DNA of 64,000 bases from Flaccisagitta enflata (Eukaryota > Chaetognatha > Sagittoidea > Aphragmophora), in the NCBI GenBank assembly GCA_965153355.1, contig OZ231126.1, positions 10,478,001-10,542,000 on the forward strand, in the 5' to 3' direction. Positions 10,301 through 19,141 of the stretch are shown one piece after another. Position numbers and translations under genes: made by a program. A model generated the notes under the pieces. The model was not told the origin of the DNA. It did not search any database and saw nothing but the letters and a program-made list of their open reading frames with translations. Each line of letters opens with the position of its first letter. Position 1 is the first letter of the stretch.

Positions 10301-11727
10301 TCTGGCTTCGTTGTTGTTATTGTTGCTTCCGACGTCGGAAGAGGGCGTCAAAGTCGAGCCTCCACCGTTGACGCTCAAATAGAGATTGGCAAAGACGGAC
10401 TTGGCGCATATCACCACCGCGGTATCGTCCTTTCGGGATAAACAGGCGATGAGTCGCTTATAAAAGGCTTTTATGTTGATGTGATTGCGAAGTAAGGATT
10501 GAACGAATGGATTGTTTTTGGACAGATTGACCAGCAGAGCGAGAGAAGGAAGAAGAAGCGCGTCTGTCGGCGTTGATGCCGAAGGGGATGTGTCGCCGCC
10601 GCTGCCGCCGTCATTCAGCAGCACCGTCACGAGCAATCCGACGAGGAATTCCAGATGCCGATGCGATTCGTCGCGCGTGTCGAGACCGAAGGTGATGCGC
10701 TGAAGGAGCGTCACGCAACGGATCGTCGACTCGTCCTTGGAAAGCGGCGTCCCAGCCGCGTCGTGCCGCTGCAGGAACGTCGAGAGTGAAGCGAGAAAGT
10801 CAAAGTGGGTCCTCAAGGCGACGCGCAGTTCGTCGTCGCGGACGAGTAATTCCAGAAACTGCAACAGACGCGTCGCGAGGGAGGCTCGAACGCGGACGTC
10901 CGACGCGAAGAGGGACGAGATGTTGGACAGACATTCCACGCCGAGCATAGATCGAGGGTCCAGCACTGATAAAAAGTGAAATAAATAGAGAGCGTATTAA
11001 TTTTTGATTAGGAAATCTAGAAATGAAAAGAACAAGGCCGGATACACGGCAATACAGTCGCGGACGGTTGGGCAGGAGCAGTGATGCTAAAACCGATCGC
11101 AATTCAAAAATATTTCGGACGGACGGACGGACCGACGGACCGACCGACACGGCAAGGTGTAGAGTCGCGTGTCCGCGACTAAAAACGAGGGTCAAGCAGG
11201 ATTTTATCAAGTGACGCGCGGTCACAATATAGTTGCGGACGGGTGGGCAGGGGCATCCAACCCCCAGCCTCACCCCAACCACACCCCCAACACACTCACA
11301 CACACAAAAAAAAACCAACTGCAGCATCCTAAATACGCGTTTTTCGCGTTTTCAACTCGAGCGTGATAACTCGAGTGTGACGGACCGACGAACCAACGGA
11401 CCGAAGGACCGACGGACATACAAAGCCAAAGTGTCCGCAACTAAAACCGAGAAGCTAGAAGAAAGACAAACTTGAAGAAGAAAAGACATGAGGATAGAGA
11501 AACATGGCGAGAGAAAGACGAAAGTAAGGGAGGAAAGGCAGAGGAGACAAAGCAAAATGTTTGGCGGTCCAGTCACCTTTGAATACAGCTCCAGATGAAT
11601 CCCGGGAAACGACACCATTGACAGCGTCCAAATTTCGTTGTAACTTGGTCAAATTTGCCTCAGAGGGTTGACTCCGAAATTCCTGAGTCGCAACGACTAC
11701 GTCCCGAACCGACGCCGAAATCTCCAT
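1186..11727 (-). CDS. CIP2A: CIP2A (cancerous inhibitor of PP2A) homologue, seven coding exons
   Basis: CIP2A is an oncoprotein-type scaffold that binds the B56 subunits of protein phosphatase 2A and, with TOPBP1, tethers broken mitotic chromosomes. Coding exons in gene order: 11727-11577, 10965-9270, 8488-7869, 7066-6877, 4282-4128, 3506-3277, 1381-1186. All introns are GT-AG and every junction keeps phase (1,1,0,1,0,2). The N-terminal two thirds is an armadillo-like helical region ('SEANLTKLQRNLD', 'EKLFSQSNIRQTFQLVLNCM'). The rest is a long coiled coil starting at 'AKALALAQADRLIAQYRCR', nearly identical to vertebrate CIP2A, and ending 'HAAMISMIQNITTGKKK'. About 1078 residues against roughly 905 in human; the excess includes Ser-rich runs in exons 2 and 3. 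The start is the ATG at 11727, which aligns with the vertebrate N terminus; TTTTCTCATGCAG just upstream looks like a splice acceptor, so a 5' UTR exon may lie further out. The exon sum is 1 modulo 3 because of a frame change near 9870. Confidence 0.93.
1591..1803. repeat. Microsatellite (ACAGAC/ACAAAC)n and (CA)n in CIP2A intron 6
   Basis: Interlocking ACAGACAA, ACACAG and ACACATATAT units. Open frames across it in several phases are artefacts of the repeat. It directly abuts the left end of a hairpin-ended element at 1804. Confidence 0.9.
1804..2105 (+). mobile_element. Hairpin-ended element, group A (A2 subtype)
   Basis: Left end CAAGCCCGACCGGGC folds as GCCC/GGGC. The right end is GATGCG...CGCATC followed by TAAAAA. 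The left inner block GATTCGTCC pairs with right-arm GGACGCATC with one mismatch. A GACG/GACC tetranucleotide tract precedes the right hairpin. Same layout as 17951-18240. Confidence 0.75.
2106..2245. repeat. (CA)n-type microsatellite at the right end of the A2 element
   Basis: Repeats of ACACACATACACAACACGC (period about 19-20) and CA dinucleotides starting immediately after the element's TAAAAA end. Confidence 0.85.
2348..2960. mobile_element. Foldback MITE, 613 bp, in CIP2A intron 6
   Basis: Long inverted arms (about 300 bp each) begin CACTATGCATCCTAGGAACC and end with the complement. CCCT flanks both sides (2344-2347, 2961-2964), a possible 4-bp target duplication, although the left flank is a C run. 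The centre (about 2610-2700) is an almost perfect palindrome. No coding capacity. Confidence 0.85.
2961..3276. other. CIP2A intron 6, donor-proximal part
   Basis: The phrase CTTTTGATTTTCTTCCCC occurs three times around here (near 2325, 2966, 3176), so the foldback MITE sits between two related copies. A long C run lies at 3190-3200. Nothing else seen. Confidence 0.4.
3277..3506 (-). CDS. CIP2A: CIP2A coding exon 6 (coiled coil)
   Basis: Acceptor TCTTAAACAG|GAAATG, donor CTTACAG|GTACTC. Encodes EMNDMQKKHNESLRQTNDNQ to LEESIDSY and ends in phase 2 (AG), completed as AGG (Arg) by the last exon. Heptad pattern throughout. Confidence 0.87.
3661..4051. repeat. 22-bp minisatellite in CIP2A intron 5
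   Basis: About 18 copies of GGGACAATAACAGGGACACAAA with point variants (GGGATAC, GGGAGAC). The period of 22 shifts frame every unit, which makes long but meaningless Cys/Pro/Val-rich open frames on the minus strand. Confidence 0.92.
4128..4282 (-). CDS. CIP2A: CIP2A coding exon 5 (coiled coil)
   Basis: Acceptor TTTAAATAAG|GACTGG, donor TTGACG|GTATAG. Encodes LVNNLEKERIKLTATAESY through LRQENKSLT. Phase 1 in, phase 0 out, both matching the neighbours. It resembles the vertebrate segment with EILTKSYMELLQ. Confidence 0.85.
4583..4725. mobile_element. Short palindromic MITE, 143 bp
   Basis: Terminal inverted repeat of about 29 bp beginning CACACAGAATTCCAAATTTG. A second inner pair AAGAACATAGCGCG / CGCGCTATGTTCTT makes nearly the whole unit fold back. 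No clear target duplication. Confidence 0.75.
5146..6351. mobile_element. Outer copy of a 601-bp inverted-repeat MITE, split by another copy of itself
   Basis: Ends GTCGGGGTGCAAACGAAG... and the complement of ...GGTGCAAACGAAGACC. Flanked by GTAA (5142-5145 and 6352-6355). Removing the inner copy (5379-5979) plus its 4-bp duplication leaves exactly 601 bp, the length of the inner copy. Internal landmarks (AATTTTGCATTTC near 5637 and 6012) fall at matching offsets (about 258 and 261) in the two copies. Confidence 0.85.
5379..5979. mobile_element. Inner 601-bp MITE nested in its own family
   Basis: Ends GTCGGGGTGTAAACGAAGAC and its complement, flanked by AAAG on both sides (5375-5378, 5980-5983). 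Same terminal sequence and length as the surrounding copy. AT-rich, non-coding. Confidence 0.87.
6440..6593 (-). mobile_element. Hairpin-ended element, group B
   Basis: Minus orientation. The terminal hairpin TTTGCGGACACGCAA, a GTCC/ATCC tetranucleotide tract, and the other end GGCCGTGTATCCGGCCTTGTT. The inner block AGTTCCGGAC is close to the complement of the hairpin arm. Confidence 0.75.
6877..7066 (-). CDS. CIP2A: CIP2A coding exon 4 (signature coiled-coil exon)
   Basis: Acceptor ATTCCTCAAG|GATTTG, donor CTTCAAG|GTACGAGT. Encodes DLLDAKALALAQADRLIAQY and the following heptads. This is the most conserved stretch of CIP2A and gives the identification. Confidence 0.95.
7138..7556. mobile_element. 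Mutator-like MITE, 419 bp, in CIP2A intron 3
   Basis: Terminal inverted repeats begin TTGGGTGCTTCACATAGCAA. The 9-bp target duplication ATGGAGAGT lies at 7129-7137 and 7557-7565. A 9-bp duplication is typical of Mutator-like transposons. A second copy is at 20213-20729. No transposase, so non-autonomous. Confidence 0.9.
7869..8488 (-). CDS. CIP2A: CIP2A coding exon 3 (end of armadillo region, start of coiled coil)
   Basis: Acceptor CTTTCTAACAG|GCATCG after a pyrimidine tract; donor TTTACAG|GTTAGC. Encodes IEEDAATRLTSILVDHRSL, a Ser-rich linker, and ends LRTSEILSVYEHKFKSLSM...NHLQ, matching the vertebrate segment that leads into the coiled coil. Phase 1 in, phase 0 out. Confidence 0.9.
8547..8792 (-). 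mobile_element. Hairpin-ended element, group A, in CIP2A intron 2
   Basis: Begins (minus orientation) TTAGATGCGTCCTCGCCTC and ends GGCCTTCTTGGCCTTGTT. The interior has TTCATTCATAAAAACA units. The left inner block ATGCGTCC is the exact complement of GGACGCAT in the terminal hairpin. One hairpin arm is damaged (GAGGCG instead of GATGCG). Confidence 0.8.
8793..9269. other. CIP2A intron 2 remainder
   Basis: AT-rich with A-runs and ACAAAC-rich stretches. Ends at the exon 2 donor. No gene or element recognised. Confidence 0.5.
9270..10965 (-). CDS. CIP2A: CIP2A coding exon 2 (armadillo region), with frame change
   Basis: Acceptor TTTTTATCAG|TGCTGG, donor AAAG|GTAAGC (9269-9268). Frame A reads from VLDPRSMLGVECL to about STSTSIV. 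Past 9880 the homologous reading continues one base forward (ASITPPFFSTLVSILEAG, then FLTMAHKIK). A GGGG run (plus-strand CCCC, 9870-9873) is the likeliest site of one extra base; no plausible mini-intron is visible. A Ser run near 10155-10230 comes from a GAY/GAN trinucleotide tract. GC content is clearly above the introns. Confidence 0.88.
11031..11184 (+). mobile_element. Hairpin-ended element, group B, in CIP2A intron 1
   Basis: Left end AACAAGGCCGGATACACGGC. Inner block AGTCGCGGAC is a perfect complement of GTCCGCGACT in the right hairpin (AGTCGCG-tgtc-CGCGACT), followed by AAAAA. A GGAC/CGAC tetranucleotide tract precedes the right hairpin. Cleanest example of the group. Confidence 0.88.
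11211..11446 (+). mobile_element. Hairpin-ended element, group B (GTGACGCGCGGTCAC left hairpin)
   Basis: The left hairpin is GTGAC-gcgcg-GTCAC instead of GGCCGG. Inner block AGTTGCGGAC is a perfect complement of the right-end GTCCGCAACT, followed by AAAA. It lies 26 bp downstream of the previous copy in the same orientation, but has a different block sequence. Confidence 0.8.
11577..11727 (-). CDS. CIP2A: CIP2A coding exon 1
   Basis: Encodes MEISASVRDVVVATQEF through AVFK and ends AAAG|GTGACT (donor at 11576-11575), phase 1. The pattern matches the vertebrate N terminus in length and in the SEAN motif. An in-frame ATG at 11736 lies across the probable acceptor CAG|GCAATGG, so 11727 is preferred. 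Confidence 0.85.
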
Positions 11728-11763
11728 TGCCTGCATGAGAAAAGAAGAAACTCATAAGGAGCT

Positions 11764-12250
11764 TTTTTAGATGCGTCCTCGCATCTCTATAATAGGCTGT
11801 GTCCCTCGGTTGGTCTGTCGGTTGGTAACGCATTCATTAAAAACATCAAAATCATGCATTTTTTCAACAGAAAAGTAGTTCTGACCCATTCATAAATGAC
11901 ATTCAGTCATAAAAAACATTCATTCATAAAAAACATTCAGTCATAAAAAAAATTCATTCATAAAAAACATTCATTCATAAAAAACATTCATTCATAAAAA
12001 ACATTCATTCATAAAAAACATTCATTCATAAAAAACATTCATTCATAAAAAACATTCATTCATAAAAAACATTCATTCATAAAAAACATTCATTCATAAA
12101 AAAACATCTATTCATAAAAAACATTCATTCATAAAAAACATTCATTTGTAAAAATCATTCATTCATAAAAAACATTCATTCATAAAAAACATTCATGCAT
12201 AAAAAACATTCATTCAAAGAGGACGCATCGTTGGCCTACTTGGCCTTGTT
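11764..12250 (-). mobile_element. Hairpin-ended element, group A, with expanded 17-bp array
   Basis: Terminal hairpin AGATGCG-tcct-CGCATCT at the left, GGCCTACTTGGCCTTGTT at the right. Inner GATGCGTCCTC is a perfect 11-nt complement of GAGGACGCATC. The body is about 19 copies of CATTCATTCATAAAAAA (11888-12210). It lies just upstream of the first CIP2A coding exon. Confidence 0.87.
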
Positions 12251-12693
12251 ATATCAGATCAAAAGGTTTCCGACATGCCGCAAGAGGTGAGATAATGACA
12301 AACAGTATGCCGTATACAGTAATCGTATTCGTAACCGTCGTTTTCAATGGTCTGAGCGTGAGCGATATAGTATAGAAAACAAGATTTTCACGATAAAATA
12401 AAACCACTGATAGCAAGAAGAGGAGTTTTTTTTAAAAGAAAGTGATTTTTTTTCAATCTTTTCGATAAGATATAAATCGTTATCACAGTGAGAAAACAGA
12501 ACAGTTTTTTCTAGAACAGAGATAAGAAAACAATTTTTCTGCAAAACAGGAAGAGAACAGGCATTTTAATCAATAGGCGAAAACTGCAAATGCGATTAAA
12601 GAAATATAAGAAAACAACAATTAAAATTTTAAAAGGCAGGTACGACTGCAGTTTAGCCTAAACGACGTTGTCACGAACGCCAGCGAGTTATTA
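12251..12693. other. AT-rich sequence between repeats
   Basis: No gene or element recognised. A 66-codon minus-strand open stretch (12344-12544) is AT-rich, with no family resemblance. Confidence 0.4.
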
Positions 12694-12771
12694 CTTCAAA
12701 CCAGTGTCCCCAAATGATTTTTGGAGCTACTATCCAAGTTGATGGCTGTTACTATCCAGATAGTAGCTAAA

Positions 12772-12960
12772 TTTTTAGTCGCGTGCTACGCGACTCTACA
12801 CCCCTGTCGGTCCGTCGGTCCGTCCGTCCGTCACACTTTACTTTTTTGGCGTTAATGGGGTTTTTGGCCTTACTGCTCCTGCCAAAATGCTCCGTTGACC
12901 TCAATTATGGCCCCTGCCCACCTGCACGCGACTGGGGTAGCCGTGTATCCGGCCTTGTTT
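12772..12960 (-). mobile_element. Hairpin-ended element, group B, inside the hAT element
   Basis: Minus orientation: TTTTTAGTCGCGTGCTACGC, tetranucleotide GTCC/GGTC tract, then a conserved middle, then CCGTGTATCCGGCCTTGTT. Inner block AGTCGCGTGC is a perfect complement of GCACGCGACT. Note GTGC here against GGAC in other copies, changed on both sides. Confidence 0.88.
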
Positions 12961-13570
12961 CCTTTACTATCTAGTTTACTATCTAAACATAAAGATTAAA
13001 CTACAAGTTACCGCCAATATAGCTGCAACCGCTTTTAATGCTTTGTTTTGCTCAGTCCTTTGAAATGCACTTAAATATAGCTTAATTGAATGTTTGTTAA
13101 TTATTTCTATGTCTGTATGACAAATTAACAGCTTGGGAGCTTTTGACCTGATGTGCTCTGATCCTCCACATTTGTTGGCTAAATGCACCACTTTATAACC
13201 AAAAAAACTCCCTATAACAAAAGTAACTCCTTATAGAAATTCATACTTATCAAGTCATTCAAAACATGGATCTTGGCTCATACAATTTTTTATAGTGAGA
13301 TATAGGGGAGAGAAACAAAGAGGAGGATAATTAAATCTTTCCTGTGTATTTTCCATATGGTATGCAATGGGTCCAGGTTTTGTATTATATCATCAGCTGA
13401 AAATTGTACAGAGGCCGATTTCCCCCTGAGCAGCCAGGATATAATTTTTCAGCTAAAAATGGTTCTTGCTTGTATTCATCTCTATTTATGATTAATTCGA
13501 CCCAAAGCAAGAGTTCGATATTGTGAGATATACAGCTAGTGATTTATATGGGTCTAGCACATGGTACACC

Positions 13571-13875
13571 CTATAATCTGAGGTGAGATTAAAGCTCAGG
13601 GGTTGCTCGGGGTTTAACCTTGAGTTAACCTCATGCAACCCGAGGTGGGGGTTTGCTCAGGGTTGCTCTGGGTTTGCTTGGAGTTGCTTAAAGTTGCTCA
13701 GGGTTGCATTGTTAGAAATAATGACTACACTATGTAACAGTAGTGCTTCACTGCATGACAAACAATAACATCAACCCCAAGCAACCCCTAGCAACCCTGA
13801 ACAACCCGGAGCAAAACCTGAGCAATTCCAAGCAACCTTGGGGTTCAATCTCACTGTTTTACGTTACAGATTTCC
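13571..13875. mobile_element. Foldback element with GGGTTGCTC arms (copy 1)
   Basis: Left arm repeats GGGTTGCTC/GGGTTTGCTC, the right arm its complement (GAGCAACCC, AAGCAACC), with a short unique centre (about 13700-13765). The outer end reads, on the complement, AATCTGTAACGTAAAACAGT, shared with 41164-41385. Confidence 0.75.
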
Positions 13876-14310
13876 TGGTGTGGTAACCTTGTCCAAATTT
13901 CATATCACCATTGTCATAATATTTATTTAAATAGACTTACGACAAAATGGAATTCTAATTATTTTCAAATTAAACATTCACTTTATTCTGTTATACATAC
14001 TGTAAGTTGATCAGAAATATGTTATACATAACTTTTACCAAAATTTAAGTTGAATAAATTCATGATAAGTGAAATTTTGAAATCTATCAATTTTATAAAA
14101 TTCTTATTGGTTTGACAATAATCTTTAAATCTTACTAAAAAAACTCGAAAATTTAAAAAAAACTGCTAGTATCCAGCACTATCTAAAAAAATTTCATTTA
14201 GTATCTAAATTAGTAGCTGGTATCCAGATTATTTTTTTACTATCTAAACTACCTCCGTTACTATCCAGATCTAGCTACTAACTATCCAACTTGGGGCCAC
14301 TGCTTCAAAC

Positions 14311-14660
14311 TCAACCACCGTGACAGGTTCAGCCAATCAGAGCGGCCAAGTGATTTGTTCCAACCAATAGACGTGCTAGAAGGCTAGGCATAAATTATTC
14401 GAGAGCGGTAACCGTTGAGTGTTATATCACATTAAGTTATTATCTGACGTAGCCCTTATTACGGGCCTTAGTCCAGTGGCAGGTGATAGTGATAGAGCTG
14501 AGCAGTGCGGTAGGGAGGCCGGCCGCGGCGTGAACCATCAGAAGTTTGCCAGCTAGCTACAGCCTCTCCCCCCCCCCGTCTCTTTCTTTAATTCTTTCTT
14601 CCTTAGACCTTACTTTACTTTCTTTTCTTTTCTTCCGCTCTTTTGTTCTCCCAATCTTCA
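14311..14660 (+). promoter_or_regulatory. CCAAT-box pair and TATA-like sequence, possible promoter
   Basis: Two CCAAT boxes (14333-14337 in AGCCAATCAGAG, 14364-14368) precede CATAAATTAT (about 14389) and a GC-rich stretch (14500-14530). This spacing resembles an animal core promoter, but no open frame follows and the region may belong to an old repeat. Weak. Confidence 0.2.
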
Positions 14661-15410
14661 TTTTAGATGCGTCCTCGCATCTCCGTCTCTTTATGTTTAT
14701 GACTATTAATTGTGTCCGCGGTTTGTCGGTCTGTCTTTCACTCACATTTTTAAATCGCAAAATCGAGGCTCTTTCATCAAAAAAGTAGTCCGACTTATTC
14801 ATTCATTCATTCATTCAATCATTCATTCATCCATTTATAAACAAAATTCATTCATAGAAATATTTATTCATAAAGAACGCATCTACAGTCAGTCCCAATT
14901 CCGCATTCATCCATATGATCGTATGTCAACATGTTTCGGTAAACCAAAACTTTTTCCATCTGGGCATATTTCGATATATCGAAATATGACTTACAAAAGT
15001 TTGATTTTCTCAGTTGTGTCTTTTGTAAAATCCGAATGAATTCCATAGCCGTTTGTCTTGTTTTCAGTCTTCGATGATTTTTTACTGACTTTGCCTCTTA
15101 AATTTTAGGAGGAATTGACTTGTGAATGCTGCTCCAGTGCTCCACTCAATCATATCATTAGATCTTTTTTATCCTTCATTATTTCTAATCTCACTGATTA
15201 TTTAAGTATTGGGTAGTAAAAAGGATAAGAGCTTGACAATCGCTTTGCTACTTTCTTTTGAGTGGCCAAACGAAAAGGGAAAGAAGAGAGTCGTATTTCG
15301 ATATATCGAAATATGCCCAAATAAACTAAGTTGCTTTATCTCGTAATATGATGAGATATGGTCATATGGATGAATGCGGAATTGGGACTGACTGTCTATG
15401 GCCTACCCTT
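14661..15410 (-). mobile_element. Hairpin-ended element, group A, interrupted by a MITE
   Basis: Starts TTTTAGATGCGTCCTCGCAT, continues with TTCATTCA repeats to AAAGAACGCATCTA at 14885, and resumes after the inserted MITE as TATGGCCTACCC at 15397. Its inner block GATGCGTTC is one mismatch from the complement of the terminal hairpin arm. Confidence 0.75.
14886..15394. mobile_element. Inverted-repeat MITE, 509 bp
   Basis: Ends CAGTCAGTCCCAATTCCGCA and its complement, TIR about 33 bp, flanked by TCTA on both sides (14882-14885, 15395-15398). Inner palindrome TTTCGATATATCGAAA occurs near both ends. The ends recall Tc1/mariner, but the duplication is TCTA and not a plain TA, so the family stays open. 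Confidence 0.82.
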
Positions 15411-15545
15411 TTTTTATAAGAACGTTTTTTGGCCGAAGACTTCAAAAGAGACAGAGAAAGCTACTAATAAGATAACACCAAGGTTCTTAATTTTGAAGCA
15501 ATTTTGAGCCTTGATGTCGTATGAACTGGGTTCTTTTTAAGAAAA

Positions 15546-15822
15546 AACAAGGCCAAGTAGGCCAACGATGCGTCCTCTTTGAATAGATGTTTTTTAATTT
15601 AATGAATGCATGTTTTTATGAATGAATGTTTTGTTATGAATGAATGTCATTTGTGAATGGATAAATGATTTATTAAATGAATTACTGGGTAAGAACCACT
15701 TTTCTGATAAGGAAATGCTTGATTTTCATGTTTTTAATGAATGCGTTACCGACCGACCGACCAACAAACTGACCAACCGACGGACACAGCCTATTATAGA
15801 GATGTGAGGACGCATCTAAAAA
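15546..15822 (+). mobile_element. Hairpin-ended element, group A
   Basis: Left end AACAAGGCCAAGTAGGCC; inner GATGCGTCCTC is an exact 11-nt complement of GAGGACGCATC at the right end, followed by TAAAAA. The body has ATGAATGTTTT units, then ACCGACCGACC before the right hairpin. Confidence 0.87.
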
Positions 15823-16351
15823 GTGTACTTGGACTTGTGACACGGAGCAAGATCAGCCATGCAGGTCCCAGTCATATAGGTAAAAAAAAATCATAGAATT
15901 TAAACCAATCAACCTTTGGTTATCATTAAACATTGCGTATTGAGTACAAAGCAAAAAAGATCAATGCAAAATATTGATTTTTTAGCTGATTATTGCTAAA
16001 AAAAACTAATTGAATATTGAAATATGAACTATTGGGAGAAATTCATGAATTTCATTTGTAATGTGTCAAAATTCCATTAGATTTTGATACCATATTGTTG
16101 TCATATGTCATTAAAGTATCTATTTTCTATAAATTCATTTACTCATTATTCATAGAAGCATTCAAACATGCAAATTTACAGGTTTTTTTTTCATCCATAC
16201 AAAGTCAAGCTTTGATATTCATTTTATTTGTTCCAGAGCAATGAAATATCATTTGTGTCATTAATTTATATCAAATTCATTTATTTATTTGTACATTTAT
16301 TCATTCACTTGTTCATTTATTTATTCATTTATTTTTCAATTTGTCACCTAC
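15823..16351. other. AT-rich non-coding sequence
   Basis: Includes a TTTATTCATT-rich stretch at 16260-16345. No gene or element recognised. Confidence 0.5.
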
Positions 16352-16782
16352 ACTTTTTTTTTTATATAAGAGACAACTTTTTTTAAGTCAGCCTGGGTGT
16401 TCTTAAATTTTTGTCTGTTTTCAGCCTGAAATTCTCTTAAAGTGTTCTTAATTTGTTCGATGTTCATAAATGTCTAAATTGTATAAAAATACCCTATTTA
16501 GAGCAGTTGTATCTTAAATTTGATAATTGTTATATCTTTTTTAATATAATACCTGATTTCATAGGCAAACTAAGAAAATAAGTTATTTTTAAAGATAACC
16601 TATATTTCTGAAAAATTTGAATTATATTCATTTTTTAGATAAGAAACTTGAATAAAATTGTTTTCGAAAATGGCCGAAGCTGAATCTCAGCCTGAGCATT
16701 CTCTTAGTTTGTTCTTAAAATTTCGGCAAATCTCAGGCTCATGTCTCTTATAAACTGGTCTCTTATAAAAAAAAAAAAGAGT
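16352..16782. mobile_element. Possible inverted-repeat element
   Basis: TTTTTATATAAGAGAC at the left and GTCTCTTATAAAAAA at the right, with loosely inverted inner segments (AGCCTGAAATTCTCTTAA / TTCTCTTAGTTTG...CTCAGGCT). No clear target duplication because both flanks are homopolymers. Confidence 0.4.
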
Positions 16783-16899
16783 ATGAATTCATTTTTCAAT
16801 CGTATCTTTTGTCATGTCATAATTTTCTTTTTCTGGCCATAAAAACTGTATCAGATATCATTTGATTACATGTTCCTTTGTATTTGTCATCATATAATT

Positions 16900-16985
16900 C
16901 GTTCTTTCAATCATTTATTCATTCATTCATTCATTCATTCATTCATTCATACATTCATTCGTTCAGTCATTCGTTCATTCATGCA
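16900..16985. repeat. (TTCA)n microsatellite
   Basis: About 20 TTCA units with a few TTCG and TACA variants. Confidence 0.9.
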
Positions 16986-17162
16986 TATTTACAGTCATGC
17001 ATTGATTTGTTCAACAGTTTTATAAAATTCATTCATCCAATTTCTTTCACTCATCTTATTGAGAGTATATACCTCCTTGTCCAAAATGTCCACAATTCAT
17101 CAATCGTTAAGTATGATAGTTTAGTCATTAACCCAAAAACCTCAGGTTTCAAGAGCATAAGA

Positions 17163-17306
17163 AACAAGGCCAGATAAACGGCAATACAGTACCGGACGGT
17201 TGGGCAGAGGCAGTAATGCAAAACCGCTCTTAATTCAGAAATGTGACGGACAGACCGACCTATGACCTACAGCAAGTTGTAGGGTCACGTGTCCGCAACT
17301 AAAAAA
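17163..17306 (+). mobile_element. Hairpin-ended element, group B (diverged)
   Basis: Left end AACAAGGCCAGATAAACGGC; right end GTAGGGTCACGTGTCCGCAACTAAAA. Inner block AGTACCGGAC pairs imperfectly with GTCCGCAACT. Sits directly against the next copy. Confidence 0.7.
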
Positions 17307-17504
17307 GATCGGATACATGGCTACCAAAGTCGTTTGGGGGTGGGCAGGGGCAGTGATAAAAAAACATCCCGGATACATGACGAGACAGTCGCGGACGGTT
17401 AGGCAGGGGCAATATTGCAAAAAACGCTCGAAATTCAAAAGTATTTGTAATGGAGTTACCGACCGACATGGCAAGGTGTTCAGTTGCATGTCCGCGACAA
17501 AAAA
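17307..17504 (+). mobile_element. Hairpin-ended element, group B, with two left ends
   Basis: Two left-end-like segments (17307 GATCGGATACATGGC and 17369 CCCGGATACATGACG) precede one right end. The second inner block GTCGCGGAC is a perfect complement of GTCCGCGAC at 17491-17498. This suggests insertion of one copy into, or recombination with, another. Confidence 0.65.
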
Positions 17505-17712
17505 CTGACCAAACATTCGAACTGGAGCGGTAATACGAAAAAAGCTGAAAATGCCGAAAAAGCAGTGTTACCAACCGACAGACTGATCAACCAACATAGA
17601 GGGTTATAGAGTACCTAGCACTCAACTTAAATCACTCAGCAGGCGTAAAATGCGCTAAGAAAATGATATCAGCTAAAATTTGTTGTTTGTTGGAATTTTC
17701 AAATAAATTTAA

Positions 17713-17930
17713 AACAAGGCCAGATCACGGATCACCAGATCCAGATCACCAGATCGAGTAGTGTGCGGATGGGCAGGGGCAATAAAAGAGAAGACACTTT
17801 TGGAATTTGGTATGGCGCAGTGAGCTAAAGGAGCTCAAAACGCCGAAAAAGTTTAAACGTAAAAGGGAACCCACCAACCGACATACCGATATACCGGGGC
17901 GTGATGCGGTTGTAAGCACGACGCACAGAA
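17713..17930 (+). mobile_element. Decayed hairpin-ended element, group B
   Basis: Left end AACAAGGCCAGATCACGG, then TGGGCAGGGGCAATA and a GACATACCGATATACCG tract, but no intact right hairpin. Confidence 0.5.
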
Positions 17931-17950
17931 TAAAGGAAGAAAAAGAAAGA

Positions 17951-18342
<392 letters not shown>

Positions 18343-18386
18343 AAAAGAAAAAAAGAAAAGTTGAAAGAAAAAAAAGAAACAAGTGA

Positions 18387-19100
18387 TCCAAGGATTGCAT
18401 ATGGTCAGCGGTACCCGATGCCCTGCTTGGAGTGATCAACACAGTCGCCCAGAGCTTGACGCCAGTTGACCTGAAATGATCGCCACCAACTTCAGTGGTT
18501 TCATGACCCTGATAGTGCATAGATTACATTTCTAGAAAAAATGAAATCTGTTGTGGGGCGCTTTTTAAGATATCTAAAAAAATAGTATCATTTTACTATA
18601 TTTTTTACCATAACTCTTTGTGATAGATTTTTTTGATAATTTTGACTGCATATTTGATCTCAGATGATATTTTCCGGTTCGTTTGATATGTCACACTATA
18701 TACTCTTGCAAAAGAAATAAAAACTTATTTTTTTGTCACATTGCTAAATAAAACAATGTTAAATAGCAAAATTTAACTTTTTATTTCTTTTGCAAAAGTA
18801 TTTAGTGTGACATATCAAACAAACCGGAAACTATCATCCGAGATCAAATCTGCAGTCAGAATTATCCAAAAAATTCATCACAAAGATTTATAGTAAAAAA
18901 TATAGTAATATAGCACTATTTCTTTAGATATCTTAAAAAGCGCCCCAAAACAGATTTCATTTTTTCTTGAAATGTAATCTATGGACCATCAGGGTCATGA
19001 AACCACTGAAGTTGGTGGCGGTCATTTCAGGTCAACTGGTGTCAAGCTCTGGGCGACTGTGTCAAGTGTTCGCCCAGGACATCGGTACTTTGGGGCCGCT
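18387..19100. mobile_element. Long foldback element, arms about 330 bp
   Basis: The left arm (18387-18735) and right arm (18750-19100) are near-complements over nearly their whole length, including GACCTGAAATGA, AAGATATCTAAA and GATATGTCACACTATAT. The outer left segment (GGTCAGCGGTACCCGATGCC) is the uninterrupted form of the site where the giant LTR element inserted. No coding capacity. Confidence 0.82.
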
Positions 19101-19141
19101 GCCCAAAAAGGACATAGCTCAAGAAGAATAGAGAGTACGAA

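Larger units (their letters stand above)
12702..14302. mobile_element. hAT-like non-autonomous transposon, 1.6 kb
   Basis: Ends CAGTGTCCCCAA and TTGGGGCCACTG, a 12-bp inverted pair with one mismatch. The 8-bp target duplication CTTCAAAC is at 12694-12701 and 14303-14310. CAGTG ends and an 8-bp duplication are standard for hAT. Many subterminal copies of ACTATCCA/ACTATCTA lie near both ends. No transposase is readable. It hosts a group B element (12772-12960) and a foldback (13571-13875). Confidence 0.9.

Noticed and set aside
12979-13191. 70-codon frame inside the hAT element as a transposase remnant
   Set aside because: No hAT transposase or dimerisation motif visible.
14434-14580. tRNA-like or SINE head (GTCCAGTGGCAGG, GTGATAGAGCTGAGCAGTGCGG)
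   Set aside because: No A and B boxes at proper spacing and no cloverleaf.
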